64,000 nucleotides of DNA from Ziziphus jujuba (taxonomy: Eukaryota; Streptophyta; Magnoliopsida; Rosales; Rhamnaceae): NCBI RefSeq assembly GCF_031755915.1, contig NC_083379.1, positions 44,152,001 to 44,216,000 on the forward strand, read 5' to 3'. Under the pieces are notes generated by a model. That model had not been told where the DNA came from. It made no database searches and saw only the letters and a program-made list of their open reading frames with translations. Below, piece by piece: positions 46,259-59,600 of the stretch (the first letter of the stretch is position 1; each line of letters opens with the position of its first letter). Made by a program: the position numbers and the translations under genes.

Positions 46259-46953
46259 AAATTTCATAAAAGTTAATCGTGCACAATTATATAGTATGTG
46301 TACATGAATCTCTTACTGATTTAGAAGTTTATTTTATAAACATGCCTTAGTATAATTTGCCAGTAAAATTTATCATTTTATAATATAGGAAAAAAATTAA
46401 AACTAAATTGAAACACAGTCTAGATTAAGCAAATGATTAATTCGTTTTTGCAGCTAACATTATCGTAATTTATATTATTAATATATTTTTACAGAAATAG
46501 CTGCACTGCACCTAACTCTTATGTTTGCTATTTGTCATTATCAGGTTCATTGCATACCAATTGCTAACTTGCAGTATTTAATTATATAGTGGTCTTTTAT
46601 TTTAAAATCCTAATATAAGAAAATAAATTACTTTGCAACTCCTTAAATCGTCAAATAATAGATGGATCCCCTTAACGATTGTGATCACCAGTGTTCTTGT
46701 TTCCTGCGCAACTTTAAAGTTTGTGTTTTGTAATTAACAAAAGCTTTTTCTCTAAATCCAATCGGCCAATACTTGGATAGACCCTTGCTTCAGGCGCATA
46801 TCGATTGAAAATTAAAGAAAGGAAAGCCTTAGAGTCTATAATGGCTCTGTCAAATAATTTATAAGATACTTTTTAACTTTTCGAAATAAATTAATTAAAA
46901 AAAGAAGAAGTAAAACTAGTATAGATATGTAGAGGATAGAAAGTTTGACTTAC
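46259..46953. other. Non-coding gap between the exon-1 relic and RLK-C
   Basis: AT-rich. The LRR, transmembrane and kinase exons expected after RLK-C exon 3 (reading left) are absent. Confidence 0.5.
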
Positions 46954-48375
46954 AATCATTTTGGTCCACTTCGGAATCAGAGAAGGTTTTTGGCAAATAA
47001 ACTTCGTCGGCATTGATGATGGGTGGAAGGTTTGAGTTGTGAGTGGCATAGATTGAAAGCAGTTGTCCCCCGAAGAGTGGTTCATCGTTGTATAGAGTCT
47101 CTGTTTCCAAGTATTTAGGAGAAAAAGGTTGAATATTCCAGTCAACATCCGCATAAGATATTTTGAATTCTCTGGTGTAATTGGGTTGGAGCTCTTCAAC
47201 TTCGGCAAAGTGCGTGAAGACATAATATTCAGAACTGAGAAGTAGTAGTGTCATCCTTCGACAGCAAAAAATTCAAGGAATCTCCATTGACTGCAGTCTG
47301 CATGACAACAGATGGTACTCATTAATGTCATCTTTAGATTCAACAGGGGATGTGGTGCTTAAGATTTCGCAACCAACCCGAGGGGAGAGAGGGACTCCAG
47401 TAGCGAGCAAGAACATCCTCAGGATTTCCAACAAAATTTATTTTTTCTAAAATAGAATTTTAATATGTTATTAAACATATAAAAAGCTAACAGAAGAAGA
47501 TTTAATATTAAAATTGAAGTTATATATATATATGATGATGGATGACTCACTCGACTCCTTGATCATCTTAGCTACTAATATCCAACCGTTTGACTAATGC
47601 CAGGGATCCCTTTGAGTTGGATAAATGCTATTATTTAAAGCCCTTAACTGTATTTCGGAAATAAATGGAGTGGAAAAGCCGGTCTTCACCAGAAAAAATA
47701 TGAATGTAGTTTCGGAGAGGGACATGTATGATCCTCCTTCACTTCCACATCGTATATGTCTTCCATTTCTATTGTATCCCACAAATCTGACCCAAGATGG
47801 AGGTCGAATACTGGTATGATTTTATTGCCATCATAATTCCCGTAGAAGAATGAGGCCTGGATAAAATATTTGGTCCCCCTTGTAATGTTTATCCCGTAAC
47901 AGTTCCTAATTCCTTCAGGAAAACTTCTCAGAGACAACATCTGCTGTTGTTTTTTGTATGTCTCGTCATTTTGTGGTAGGGACCTACTTTCACCCGTGTA
48001 AATGAAGCCCGCATCTGATAAGTAAAATAATTTTATGGTATTCTCAACATAGTTAGGATCTTGCTGTGACCAACCGCAGTCTATGTTGATGAACCCTGAT
48101 CATCACAAAAACATGCATCACTGTTCTATGGGACATCATTAAGACATATAAAAATAATAATAGTAATATAAATATATCTAAATAAGGCTGGTTCAATTAG
48201 TAAACGACTCCCATTTATATTTGAAAAGTCATGGATCCATTATTATAAATGATCAAATAAAAAGAAAAAAAAAATTACCTGTTTATTGAGCAAAAACTGT
48301 GGTAGTAAGACCATCAGTTGCAACAAGCCATAACATTGCAAAGAGGAAACGCTTTAACTTCCTCAAAATCAACAT
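46954..48375 (-). pseudogene. RLK-C: ectodomain-half pseudogene on the minus strand
   Basis: Exon 1 is 48375-48279 (97 nt, exactly as in RLK-D), MLILRKLKRFLFAMLW, but codon 31 is TAA. Exon 2 runs 48095 to about 47545: [51 protein letters not shown], then a frameshift near 47715 and VKTGFSTPFISEIQLRALN in another frame. Exon 3 is about 47432-46954 with the malectin segment YYVFTHFAEVEELQPN and PPIINADEVYLPKTF, also frameshifted, ending at a GT donor. No LRR or kinase follows. It is inverted relative to all other copies. Confidence 0.88.
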
Positions 48376-48670
48376 GGTTAATTTCTTGTTTGGGAAATGA
48401 AAGCTAAAGATAGACTAATTTTTAAATATAGCGTCTTCTAATGAGATGTATATATAAATGCGCAAGAAGTTTTATTTTGATATTTATTAATAGATAAGCT
48501 GAAAGCTAATTATTTTATTTGAACTATAATATACTAACACAGATCGATTAGCACCCTTACCAGGAGCAAAAGCGCGAGAACTGCGCTTGCTCTTAGCTAG
48601 AATCACCGCCCAGTATTCTTGGTGCCACAGTTCAGAGAAAAATTAGCTTGCAAGGAAGCTGACTGATTCC

Positions 48671-48676
48671 TTTATA
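48671..48676 (-). promoter_or_regulatory. Candidate TATA box of RLK-C
   Basis: On the minus strand GCTATAAAGG lies ~300 bp before the RLK-C ATG. Nearby, 48567-48595 has GAGCAA...GCGC and GCGC...TTGCTC arms able to fold back. Placement is tentative. Confidence 0.4.
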
Positions 48677-51600
48677 GCTGAGCAGAGAGAAAGCTGTGAT
48701 AGTTTTTGTTTTGAATAGCATTCCATTTGATCATTTTAAATTTATATCTTTTTTATTTTTAAGGTGAGTGTATTGGTACATACAATTATGATAGTACTTA
48801 ATTTTACTAAAATATGCAAAAAGAAAAAAAAAAATATATATATATATATATATACACATATAGTTAGATACTTAATTAATTAAAGAGAATATATTTATAT
48901 ACACCTAATTAATTTAAGTATCTAAATATATATAGCTTTTTCTTAGACATGCATAGATATAATCATTACATACTTTAATTAATTGCATAGATATAATCAT
49001 TACATACTTTAATTAATTGAAGAGTATATATATACATAAAGCTATATATATTTAGATACTTTAATTAATTAAAGAGTATATATATACATAGATACCCAAT
49101 TAATTTAAGTATGTAATGCTTATTGATTAAGCGTGTCTAAATAAAAGCTATCTAGTAAAATATAAAAAAAGTCCAACGCTTAAATACACTATGCATGCTA
49201 TGTTTCTCACTTTGTATACCAATTTTCAAAAACATTTACATCATTCAAAATTTCGATGAAAAAAATCACATGTCTTCTAATGGACAACGATTTTGTACAA
49301 AAGCAATTAAAAATGGATGAAATTGAAAATTTTAACAAAAAAAGAAAAAAGAACTACATATATAGACAAATGATAGTGTGTTTTAATAATGCAAATAAAT
49401 TATGAAATGTAAATGATAATTCTATCTTAACTGATATGCACTATATTTTAACTTTTTAAAATTTATATATTTTGATTTGATCATGATTGTATATGTACAT
49501 ATAATGGTGCTCAGATGAAAATATTTTTAATTTTTTTAAATTGAAGATTTAGAGTCATTGGATTATAAGAATTTAATGTGACATATATGAATATTTTAAT
49601 TTTTTCAAATTAAAGATAAATGAATTCAATTTTTATAACTATTAGATTATATATATTTGATATGATATATAATTAATTCAATAATTTTAAATGATCAAAT
49701 TCATTTATCCTAATATGTTATCTTCATCTAATCCGAATTGTATATATATATATATATATCTGCTTCCAGACCCTTGAAAAAAGCTTAAATTAGTATACAA
49801 TACGTACTAAAGGGTGACAAGACAGGTGCAACTTCTGTTTTTTGTGTTTTGTTTTTTATAAAACGTAGTCAACTTCTTGGATTGGCTTGACTCAGACATT
49901 ATCCGTGGGGTCTTCCAAGTCGATCGTCGTAGACTCATAGTGATGGAATTTTTCAAACCTAGTTGCTTACTCACACTTTGGCCTGGGTCCTCATCGTACA
50001 GTAGACTTTTCAAATTATAAAAAGAGAAAAAAAAGAAAAAAAAAAAAAGTGAAAGCATGCACAAATGTAACCTGGAGTTAGAGGTTGATGTTTGTTTGCG
50101 GTGCTTTGTCTCCCCAGGTTTCACCAATATAAAATAAAAATAAATTTAAAAAAAAAAAAGTAGGTTGATGCTTTAGAAGGACAACGTACCTAATTTCTCT
50201 CTGTATGTCCTTTATTTTTACCCATTTTAATTTCATCCACTTCGATTATGCCCTTAGACTTTCACTTTAAAAAAACACTTCGGCTAATCAAATCTGACTT
50301 GTCAAATAAAATGATACTAGTATTTACATGTGATCCAAAAAGTGTTGGAAAACTGGGTTAAAAAAAAAGAAAAGGAAATACAAACAATAAATTTATTTTC
50401 CATCAATTTTATCTAAATAAATCTTAAATAATTCAAACTATAATCTCTAATTTAACTCTTTGATTTTAGAATTATTTCTAATGACGATTATTAAAGTAGG
50501 TTAATAGCGTTGACGAAAAGACCAATACATTCTTCCTTGCAACTATTTTAAATCCATTTTAGTATGCTTGACTTTTCAATTATTTCTAGTAGACATGCAA
50601 TCGATCATAAAAGAGGTTAACAGGATCGACGAAAATACCTATATATATATATATATATATATTCCATGCCCTGCTATTGGTTTTTTTTTCTTCATGAGTC
50701 CTTATTATAATCGAAATTAGGATGAAAGCAAGAAAAGATTAATGTGACTGTTTTAAGATATGGAGATTACCTGATAGTATGAAAATTGAACTGAAAGTCT
50801 CGAGTGTACTTTTAGCCCCTTTTTAGAACTGGCGGTATGAGAAGAGAAAAAGATCTTAACTAGTCATCATTAAAATATTTAATAATAAACAATTATATTA
50901 TTTATTTTCACATATTTTTGATATTTTAATAATATGGGACTTACCATTGATAATTATAAAATATGCGTTGTTTAATTAATAGTTATTATATATCCATATG
51001 GAGCGGTTTCCAGACAATAACTTCGAGTTCAATTGAATTCTCATCTTCAATATCATATTATGAAGTGAATTAATTACATAGAAATTAATTTAAAAGGTTG
51101 ATTAATTTCATCTTAGATGACCCAGTCAAGTTTTTTATGTTTTATTTTTTTGTGTGAATGATGACCCAGTCAAGTTTTTCGATGGGGTTGACCCGTAGTT
51201 GACCAAGAATTAATTTGATAGATTTTTCCAGACAAGGAATATTATACCAAGTCAATAGTAGATAGATTTTGCAAGCAAATAGCTAAAGTATTATTAAAGA
51301 AAAGATGACCCTCTATTGTCTACCCCTCTGCCCTTGTATCCGTCTTCGTACATTACTTTCAATTATTCTGTAAATGCAGTTAATACAACTTTTGGTCATT
51401 GGCTGATGTAAAGTAATATGTCGAAGCTTTAAATATGATTGGTTTCGAACATTAAAATTCTGATTTTTGGAGCTATATATCGCATCAGTCATCACCTTTG
51501 GGTTTCACTACTTATTATAAAGTGAAATTTGAATTTAATTTCCACAGCAGAAGGTGATAGGACCAACTGACCCAGTCAAAACGTATTCGATGGGGCTTGA

Positions 51601-52103
51601 ACTCTCTGCCAAGGCGGATATGATACGGAAGATTTTGATTGGTTATTGTAGCTATCGGCTACGGCGTCAATAACGAGCCTTTCACGAGTTAAGACTAAAA
51701 TAAAAAGCTTCCAAATGCAATTTTTGTCTTGTAGAGAACTGTACAATCTTTCGCACCATGCCAATATTTTGCTGTTAATTCTTATTTTTCAAAAAACAAA
51801 AACAAAAAATTGTTTTCATTCGAGTTACAAAAAACAATTAAAAAAAAGCTTTATAATTATTTGTTAAAATAGGCCATTAAATAGGTTAATTTCCAATTCA
51901 ATAGACTACTAATATACAATACAAGTAGTCGTTTGGGAAAAACCCAAAAAAAAAAAAAGAAAAAAAGAAAAAAGAAAAAGAAAAGTCGAAGGGTTAGACC
52001 TCGGCGGATGTAATGAAAGGCCGAAAGGGTGACGGATTTTGAGAAGCCAGTTTCTTTTGAAGATCTCTGTCTCTGCAATTTCCATCTCTTCTCGGCCGAA
52101 AAT

Positions 52104-52215
52104 TAAACCCTAACTATGCCTCTAAAGAAGGAAACTCGGTCCCCCATTGAAGTGACCGTTAGAGTTCTTCCAATTCTTTTGAATCCCTTTATTTTATTTT
52201 TTCATTTTGGAAGCT
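52104..52215 (+). other. Possible 5' end of a truncated gene (telo-box plus short frame)
   Basis: TTAAACCCTAACT (52104-52116), a telo-box of the kind found near start sites of plant translation genes, directly precedes an ATG at 52116. The frame starts MPLKKETRSPIEVTVRV and stops after 33 codons in AT-rich sequence. The 170 bp around it are GC-richer than the neighbourhood. I do not recognise the protein. It could be a captured or broken gene start, or chance. Confidence 0.3.
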
Positions 52216-53587
52216 GAGAATATCTATATATTATGTGTTTATTAATTATTTTTTAACGTATAGAAATTCAAAGAAAAAAACAAATAATTGCTTTTTTTTT
52301 TTCAAAGCAAAACAATAATTAGTTAACGTATAGAAAATTCAAAAGATGAATGGTAATGAAAATTTAAAAAATAACGGTAATAAAATAAAAGGATGGACTA
52401 AACAAATTCGATTACTAGGAGACCAAGAATAAAAAAATAAAAAAAAAACTTTAATTCTTATCATCGTATCTTTTGGTTTCTAATTTGCTAATATATCTCT
52501 TTTCGATTTTATTTATTTTTGTATCGATTTCTTTATGTTTATGTCGAAATAAATTAATTTATTGTGTCAATATTCAGAAGTTGGAAGGTTTTGAAATCTA
52601 TAACTTCTAATGGTTTAAATTCGAATTAATTAATAATATTTATATCTATTTTATTTTTTAAAAAATAAAAATGGATAATAATGTATTATTTTTTTAAAAA
52701 AATTATATTCTTAACAAAAATTATTTTGCTGGATTACAAAATCTAATAGAATTTCTGAAAATAAACGTTATTTTTGATACATTAACTTGATAAAATTTTT
52801 AAATAAAATTGTTCGTAAGATTTTTTTAAAAACTGAATGTTATATTTTTGATGTTGAATGTTATATATCGACCTTCCAAATGCATTATATTCGATTTTTG
52901 AGGAGACCCGATTTATTTGTTAATAATGAGTCTTGTCTTCAATGGCTAACCCAATTTTTTTTTTTTTTTTTTTGGAAGGGTACCATTATATGATGAAACT
53001 TTATTTATTTATTTATTTGTGGTCCGAGAAAAAGCAGACTAAACAAATATATAAAAATGTACAATTTTTTTATTGAAAAAATAAATATACTCCTTGGTTC
53101 AATAGGAAAGAAAAAATTTTATTTTATGAATTTTTTAAAAAAGTTTCATTATAAATAAATGCAATTAAAAGTATGAAAAATTATTTCAGCTTTAAATTCT
53201 CTCTAATTAAAACAAAAATAATATAAATAAATAATTTTTATTTAAACTACATTTAGTTTTGTAATTAACTAATTGTATTAAATAATTTTAGTTTGCAGAT
53301 AAAGATTATATTAAAGAAATTAATTAAATAAATATTATATTGCTAAAATATCATAGATGAATATTATAATTATAATAAATTTTATCATAAATAAATGATA
53401 AATAAATAAAAATAATATTAGATAGTTGGGAAATAAATTAAAACCAAAGTAGATGTAAAACAAAAAGAACAAAAATGCCAAAAGACCAGTAGGGGAAGAG
53501 ATGGGGGCGCACCATTATACTTTTGGGGATAAAATTGTAAACAAAATTGTAAACTGAAAAATCAAATTACTAAAAATATAAAACAAG

Positions 53588-53622
<35 letters not shown>

Positions 53623-53654
53623 TCGAGGGAGCACGTGGCCCCTGGGACCCATGT

Positions 53655-53714
53655 GGGTCCGCCTGTGCTCGTCTCTGCTTATTCGGGTCCGCCTGTGCAC
53701 GTCTCTGCTTATTC
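53655..53714 (+). repeat. 30-bp direct repeat
   Basis: Two adjacent copies (53655 and 53685) starting GGGTCCGCCTGTGC and ending CTGCTTATTC, with one T/A difference, next to a poly-A of about 30 bases. It is GC-rich against its surroundings. Confidence 0.9.
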
Positions 53715-54492
53715 TTATTAATCCACTGAAATGCTCTTTTAACTCTCCAAAAATATCGTTTCAGAAAAAAAAAAAAAAAAAAAAGAGGTTCTCCACTTTT
53801 CCCACTTTATTTGTAAGTAAAACATATTTTCTGATTAAATATTATAATAATAATATTGTTTTGTTTATATGTTACACAAACTATCAAATTGATGACTTTT
53901 TTGGTATATCAATTTGTTTGTCAACTTTTTGGTAAAAATTGATATAGCAACGAGTTAATTAATGGTTTTGCTGAAAAAAAAAAAGTCAATTAATGGTTAA
54001 TGAATTAATAAAATTTAAATTGGTCTAATTGATAAGATTTACATTTAGAAAATCATAAACTTAAAATAATAAAATGAGAAAATTTGTTATAAATGATAAA
54101 AAAAATTGTTGTTCTACAAAAATTATTAACAAAAGAGCATACTTAATATTTTCAAGATTATATAATTAACGTAAAAAGTAAAGTAAAGCAAGTAAATGGT
54201 AGTCGTTTGCGCAAAAAACACAAGAAAATAAAAGAAAATAAATGGCAGTTGAACTTTGTTTAGATTTGTAATTAAATTATAAGTGAGAGTGAACGGGATA
54301 AAAAGAGAGAGACTAATACGAAGAGGATAATTTAATAGTTAAACATTTTAATGATGAGAATACAGAAATTTTGGATAATTTATAATGTTGTAAAAAAAAA
54401 AAGAGAAAGACTAAAAATGATTTTTTTTTTTTTTTTTTTTTGGTTTGTTGGGAAGGAAAAGAAATTTGGTTGCATCCACGCACGAAATGATA

Positions 54493-54535
<43 letters not shown>

Positions 54536-54706
54536 TTGGTAATAACGATGTAATATTTTCTTAAAAATCCAGTGAGTATACTTTGGGGGAAAAAAAAAAA
54601 AAGGAAAGAAAAAAGAAAAGAAGAAAGAAAGAAAAAAATCCAGTGAGCATCGCTGGGTACAAATCCGTAACCGAACCGACATATCAAATTTATTAAATTA
54701 ATTTTT

Positions 54707-54755
54707 AGCCGAACCTTCGGTGTTGACAGGGTCAGGTGGACCAGTCACGTTGACT
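54707..54755 (+). promoter_or_regulatory. Hairpin plus TTGAC cluster far upstream of RLK-D
   Basis: AGCCGAACCTTCGGT then TTGACAGGGTCA (54723-54734) and TTGACT (54750-54755), the same arrangement as at 45487-45513 and 28672-28721. TTGAC(C/T) is a WRKY-binding core. It lies 1.9 kb before the ATG, so its role as a promoter element is inference. Confidence 0.55.
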
Positions 54756-56221
54756 ATAAGTCGTTTTTCTTCTTTAATTATAACAATTTTCACGTAATAT
54801 TTTGTTATTATAATTTTTACTTAATTATCCCAAAGTAAATTTGAATCAAAAAGTTTAATTTCTAATACATTTTTTTGGTACTTAATTTGGAATACGCTAG
54901 ATAAAGTTAATGAAAACTATTATTATATTTATAAAATCATTTTATGATTTGGACATTCATATTTTTTTAATGTGCAAACTTTTGTAAAATTATAATTTTT
55001 AAAAAAATTATCGTCAATATAGTTATATGAAAATGATTTAAAAAATAAATTAAAGATGACAATTTTTGCAAACTCTCATCTTTTCAAAACTTTCATATGT
55101 TTAAAAAAATACAGATATTAATATCATAGAATATAATTATATTTATATGTATGTAGTTTTTTTATTTGTGTAATTATTTACAATATTTCTCTATTCCTCT
55201 GCTCTCAAATTTCAAACCTATAACCTTCATATCATGGGTTTATATAGCCAAAACTCAAATGATCCCTGAACCAACGTTCTCTACAAAGTCTCGTTATTCA
55301 AATTTCAACAATTGGCAAAAATTAGCTGACTAGGATTTTAAATCCTTTTTTTCCCCATTTTTCCACTTAAAAAATTCCTTTCGCTAAAATTTTTTTCCCC
55401 CATTAAATGTGTGGAATTTTTTTTTTCCTCATTTTTCCAAGTAAAAATTTCTCTATTTAATTTTTCTCCAATTAAATTTTTAATTTTTTTAATATTTAAC
55501 ACTTAAAAATAATTTTTTCCCAGTTTAATATTTTTTTCTCAATACAATTATTATTTTTTTATTTTGATTTGATTGATTTTGCTATTTAAAATCTTATTCA
55601 ATTAAATTTTTTAATACTTGTCAAAATTTGAATGGAAGAACTTTATAGAGGAAGGTCGACTAGAATCTTTGTTTGGCTATCTGTTTTAAAAATTATTTTT
55701 TATTTTTAAAAATAAAAAATTATTCTCAAAACAAAAATGTATTATTTGGCTATCAGTTTTCAAAAACTATTTTTGAAAAATAAATAGAAAAAAATAAAAA
55801 TAAAAAATATATATATTTTTTATGGTTTTCAAAAAAATTATAAGTATATTGGTTCATTATATCTGACACTTGAACGTTGATAGAGGAAAAATAATAACAA
55901 TTTACTCCGCACAATCCGAAATCGCGTACACCATCTCTAAAAGTATGTTTTTGATTTTTGAAAATTATTTTCAAACACAATTGGTCAAACACTTATTATT
56001 TTCATAAAATACTATAAAATTATTTTTTTCTATATTTTGAAAATAATATTTTCAAAACAAAAAATAAAAAACATGACCAAACAGATCCCTAATTTTTCTA
56101 TGTTTATGTTCACTTAGGTTGTTTTTTTCTAAATTGACTTATTCTTTCTTTTAGAGTAGGTAGCATTAATTTGTCAATTCAAACCAAAAACACAGAATTG
56201 TTGAATCTTCTAGTAAAGTAT
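54756..56221 (+). other. AT-rich 5' flank of RLK-D
   Basis: No gene is seen. From 55660 to 56080 the sequence is rich in inverted AAAAATTATTTT/AAAATAATTTT repeats (TGGCTATCAGTTTTCAAAAA, then GGTTTTCAAAAAAATTATAA, TTTTTGAAAATTATTTTCAAA, and CATGACCAAACAGATCCC). This is typical of a small inverted-repeat DNA element flanked by TTTGGCTAT. Confidence 0.45.
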
Positions 56222-56242
56222 CCGTAACGCTGCACGTTACGG
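56222..56242 (+). promoter_or_regulatory. Perfect palindrome in the RLK-D core promoter
   Basis: Arms CCGTAACG (56222-56229) and CGTTACGG (56235-56242) around a 5-bp loop CTGCA, 14 bp upstream of the candidate TATA box. The corresponding stretch before the exon-1 relic (45817-45838) is only partly symmetric. Confidence 0.55.
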
Positions 56243-56255
56243 CGTTGTCTCACAT

Positions 56256-56263
56256 AATATAAG
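56256..56263 (+). promoter_or_regulatory. Candidate TATA box of RLK-D
   Basis: AATATAAGAAGCGC, conserved in position with GATATAAAAAGCGC at 45843. It predicts a transcription start near 56290 and a 5' leader of about 370 nt, possibly with an intron. Confidence 0.5.
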
Positions 56264-56663
56264 AAGCGCAGGCACTAAACCTTTTGAATTGTCTATCTCT
56301 GGTATAGATGTCAATTTTTATTTGTGTTTTTTTGGTAATCGATATTATATATGGTAACCTCCAATATTATCTATATCTAAAACAGTCGGAATATTTTCTT
56401 CTTTCCCTTTCAAATTTCAGTCGTAACTACGTACTGGCTAGGTCTTTCTAGTTAAGAGCAAGTGCTCTTTGCTTTTGCTGGTAATGGTAAGCCTGCTCTT
56501 ATTAATTAATTTAGCTAGCATTTTCAAGTCAAAACTAACTTCATCCTATGTATGTATCGCATAACATATAGTTATTAATCGAAAATATTAATTAGTGAGT
56601 ATATAGGCATGATTAATTATAAATAACCCTCAGCCTTCTTCGCCAATTACAAAACAGGAAATT

Positions 56664-59600
56664 ATGATGATGATGTTGGGGACGTTGAAGCATTTCCACC
56701 TTGCATTGCTTGTTGCGACCGGCGGTTTTGCTCTTGTAGCTTATGCCCAAGATCAAGCAGGTATTAATTAATATATAGTTTATTATATACAAATTAGATG
56801 TCCTTAATTAGAATCAGCAAAGTGGCTATTAGTAGCTAATTCATATTCTCACTCGCTAATATATATATATATATATATTGAAGCAAAATCAATATTTATT
56901 AATTATATCAATTGTTATGTGTTTAATTATTAATCAATATATATATGTGTGTGTGTATGTGTATGCGCAAAATCTTAATTAGTTATATGGATTGATCTCT
57001 CTGATGAATTAATTGATTATATATATATATTCATGTGTGTTTGTGATCCAGGGTTCATCAGCATAGATTGCGGCCTACCAAAAAATTCTAGTTACGTTGA
57101 GAAGACAACAGGCTTGTTTTACATTTCAGATGCGGAGTTCACAGACGGCGGCGAAAGTGTTTTCCTATTGCCAGATAACAGAGGCAATTACCAACAGCAG
57201 ATGTGGTCTCTCAGAAGATTTCCGGAAGGAATCAGGAACTGTTACAGAATAAACGTTACAAGTGGGGTCAAATATTTGATCAGAGCCTCCTTCTTGTACC
57301 GGAATTATGATGGTAAAAATACTCTGCCCATATTCGACATCCATCTTGGAGCAAACTTGTGGGATACGGTAAATGTAACCAACGCAAGCTTTAGTGTAGT
57401 GAAGGAGATAATACATGTACCTCCCCAAAACTACATCCATCTTTGTCTCGTGAAAACGGGCTTTTCTTCTCCAATTATTTCCGCAATAGAATTGAGGCCT
57501 ATGAATAATACTGCTTATCAAACTCAAATGGGGTCTATCGCACTAGTCAACCGCTTCGATACGGGTACAGTTGAGAAGGCATACAGGTAGGTACCCGAAT
57601 GTTTGATCAACCAGCTTATTAATGTAGCTATTTTATTATGAAATAATGCTATTTGTGATCACCATCAATATGATAGAGCATCAATGGCACCTATATGTTA
57701 TCTTGCAATTTGATTAGCTTCACTTTCCTTTCTTAAATTTTTAATATAAAATAAAAAAATAAATAAAAACAAATTCATTAACATCGGTGATAAATAATAA
57801 TATCTTTATTTTATTTTATTGATTGATAATAAAAGTGCAAACTGTTATACATATATGTTATAGTCAATACAAAAATGTCTATTAACTAAGATGAAGAAAT
57901 TAAATTAACAGTGAATTGTTGATTAGGTATCCTGATGATATTTATGATCGCTTCTGGGATCCATATAACCCCAATAATTGGACTAGTTTATCAAATAGCT
58001 CGCTGATCAGAAATATCCGTGTTCGCAATTCATACCACCCACCAGCAATTGTCATGAGCACGGCTGCCACGCGCAAAAATATAGAAGATTCATTGGACTT
58101 CTGGCTCCCAAATGACGAGTCTAGTTCCCAATTATATTATGTATACATCCACTTTGCGGAAATTGAGGATCTCAAAGACCACCAAATCAGAGAATTTAAT
58201 ATTTCTTATGACGATGTAGAGGACTGGTATGGACCTTTTTCTCCTAATTATTCACGAACAACCACTGTATTCAGTCCTATAGCACTGGAGGCGGGACGTC
58301 GTATTTCAATCTTTGCGACTCGTAACTCAACCCTTCCACCCATCGTTAATGGCTATGAGGTTTATAAAGTTAAAGAGTTCTTACAATCAGAAGCTGACCA
58401 AAATGATGGTAAGTCACATCTTTCCACACATATAATGTTTGAGTATTTATTTGAGCAAGATATATATATTATTTTTTAAAAGTTTTAAAATTTGAAATTT
58501 TTCATGCATGTGATATATATTTTTTTATGAAAAATATTATTTGCCTTTATATGTTATATGATAATTTAAATGATAATCATTCAATTAAAATTAAATATTT
58601 TAATTAAAATTTATCGCATATACTGATGATCACGATCAATTATATAAATAATAACATTTATTTTTATATATTCATACTTTTTATATATTCGTATACGGAG
58701 AGAATCTATTTAAGTTGAAAAATTAACCTTGTATATAAATTTGTAAATCCAATATACTTGTAAAATGTTTTAAAAATAAATATATACAAAAAGATACTAT
58801 TACTTAATTTAATGATAATCAAACGTACAGGCCGGAGATTTTTATAATTTTTGAAAAATGTATGTCTAGAAAACTTATAAATTAAGTAATGGAAGATTAA
58901 TATTTTTTTAATGTTTATAGTAAATTAAAAAAAAAAAAGCATAAACCACTTTTTGGCCACAATAATTTTAGACAAAACAAATTGGTGCTGAAAACTTTAA
59001 CCACAATTAGTCCCCACAGCATGGTTATGACATATATTGTGGCTAAAATTATGGTAATGAAAAATAAACTTTTAGCCGCAGCTAATAACTTGTTTTGTAA
59101 TGATATTTGTGCAAGATTACTTAATTTAAATGTAAAGTTTCTGTTTGCATCTACGTTTGTTTTTTGGTAATAAGTATTCGAGTCAACGTATGTGAATGTA
59201 GTTGATGCAATTACAATACTGAAGTCAACATATGGAGTAAAAAGAAACTGGCAAGGAGATCCATGTACCCGTGAATATTTGTGGGAAGGTCTAAGCTGTA
59301 GCTATCACGATTTTGAAGCTCCTAGAATTATATCGTTGTAAGTAAATATATATGTTTTAAATAAGCGTATGTATTTCGTTTCACCTAATTGAGTTCTTAT
59401 TTTAGCCAAGATAATTAAGAATCGAACATACAATCAGGAACTTGTCCTCAAGTGGATTAACCGGAGAGATTCCTCCTTCTGTATCCAATCTCAAGATGAT
59501 TCAAATTTTGTAAGTATGCATGTTTTGGTAATTCTGTGAGGCGAGCTAGAGGGACTAAATCAGGTGGCAACCAATACAATATTGCTATTTATTTCTTTCA

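Larger units (their letters stand above)
48700..54660. other. Intergenic DNA with microsatellites, no supported gene
   Basis: About 6 kb without a recognisable gene. Repeats include AATTAATTAA/TATATATA arrays (48830-49110), direct repeats of GATGACCCAGTCAAGTTTTT (51116 and 51160), and poly-A/T runs near 52960, 53589-53620, 54420. A GC-richer island (51985-52160) is described separately. Open frames such as the one at 54313-54687 come from homopolymers. Confidence 0.6.

Noticed and set aside
54313..54687. 124-codon frame with Phe and Tyr-Ile runs
   Set aside because: Translated homopolymers and a TA repeat; no domain.
57165..57527. 120-codon frame on the strand opposite RLK-D exon 2
   Set aside because: Shadow of a real exon; the sense frame has full family similarity.
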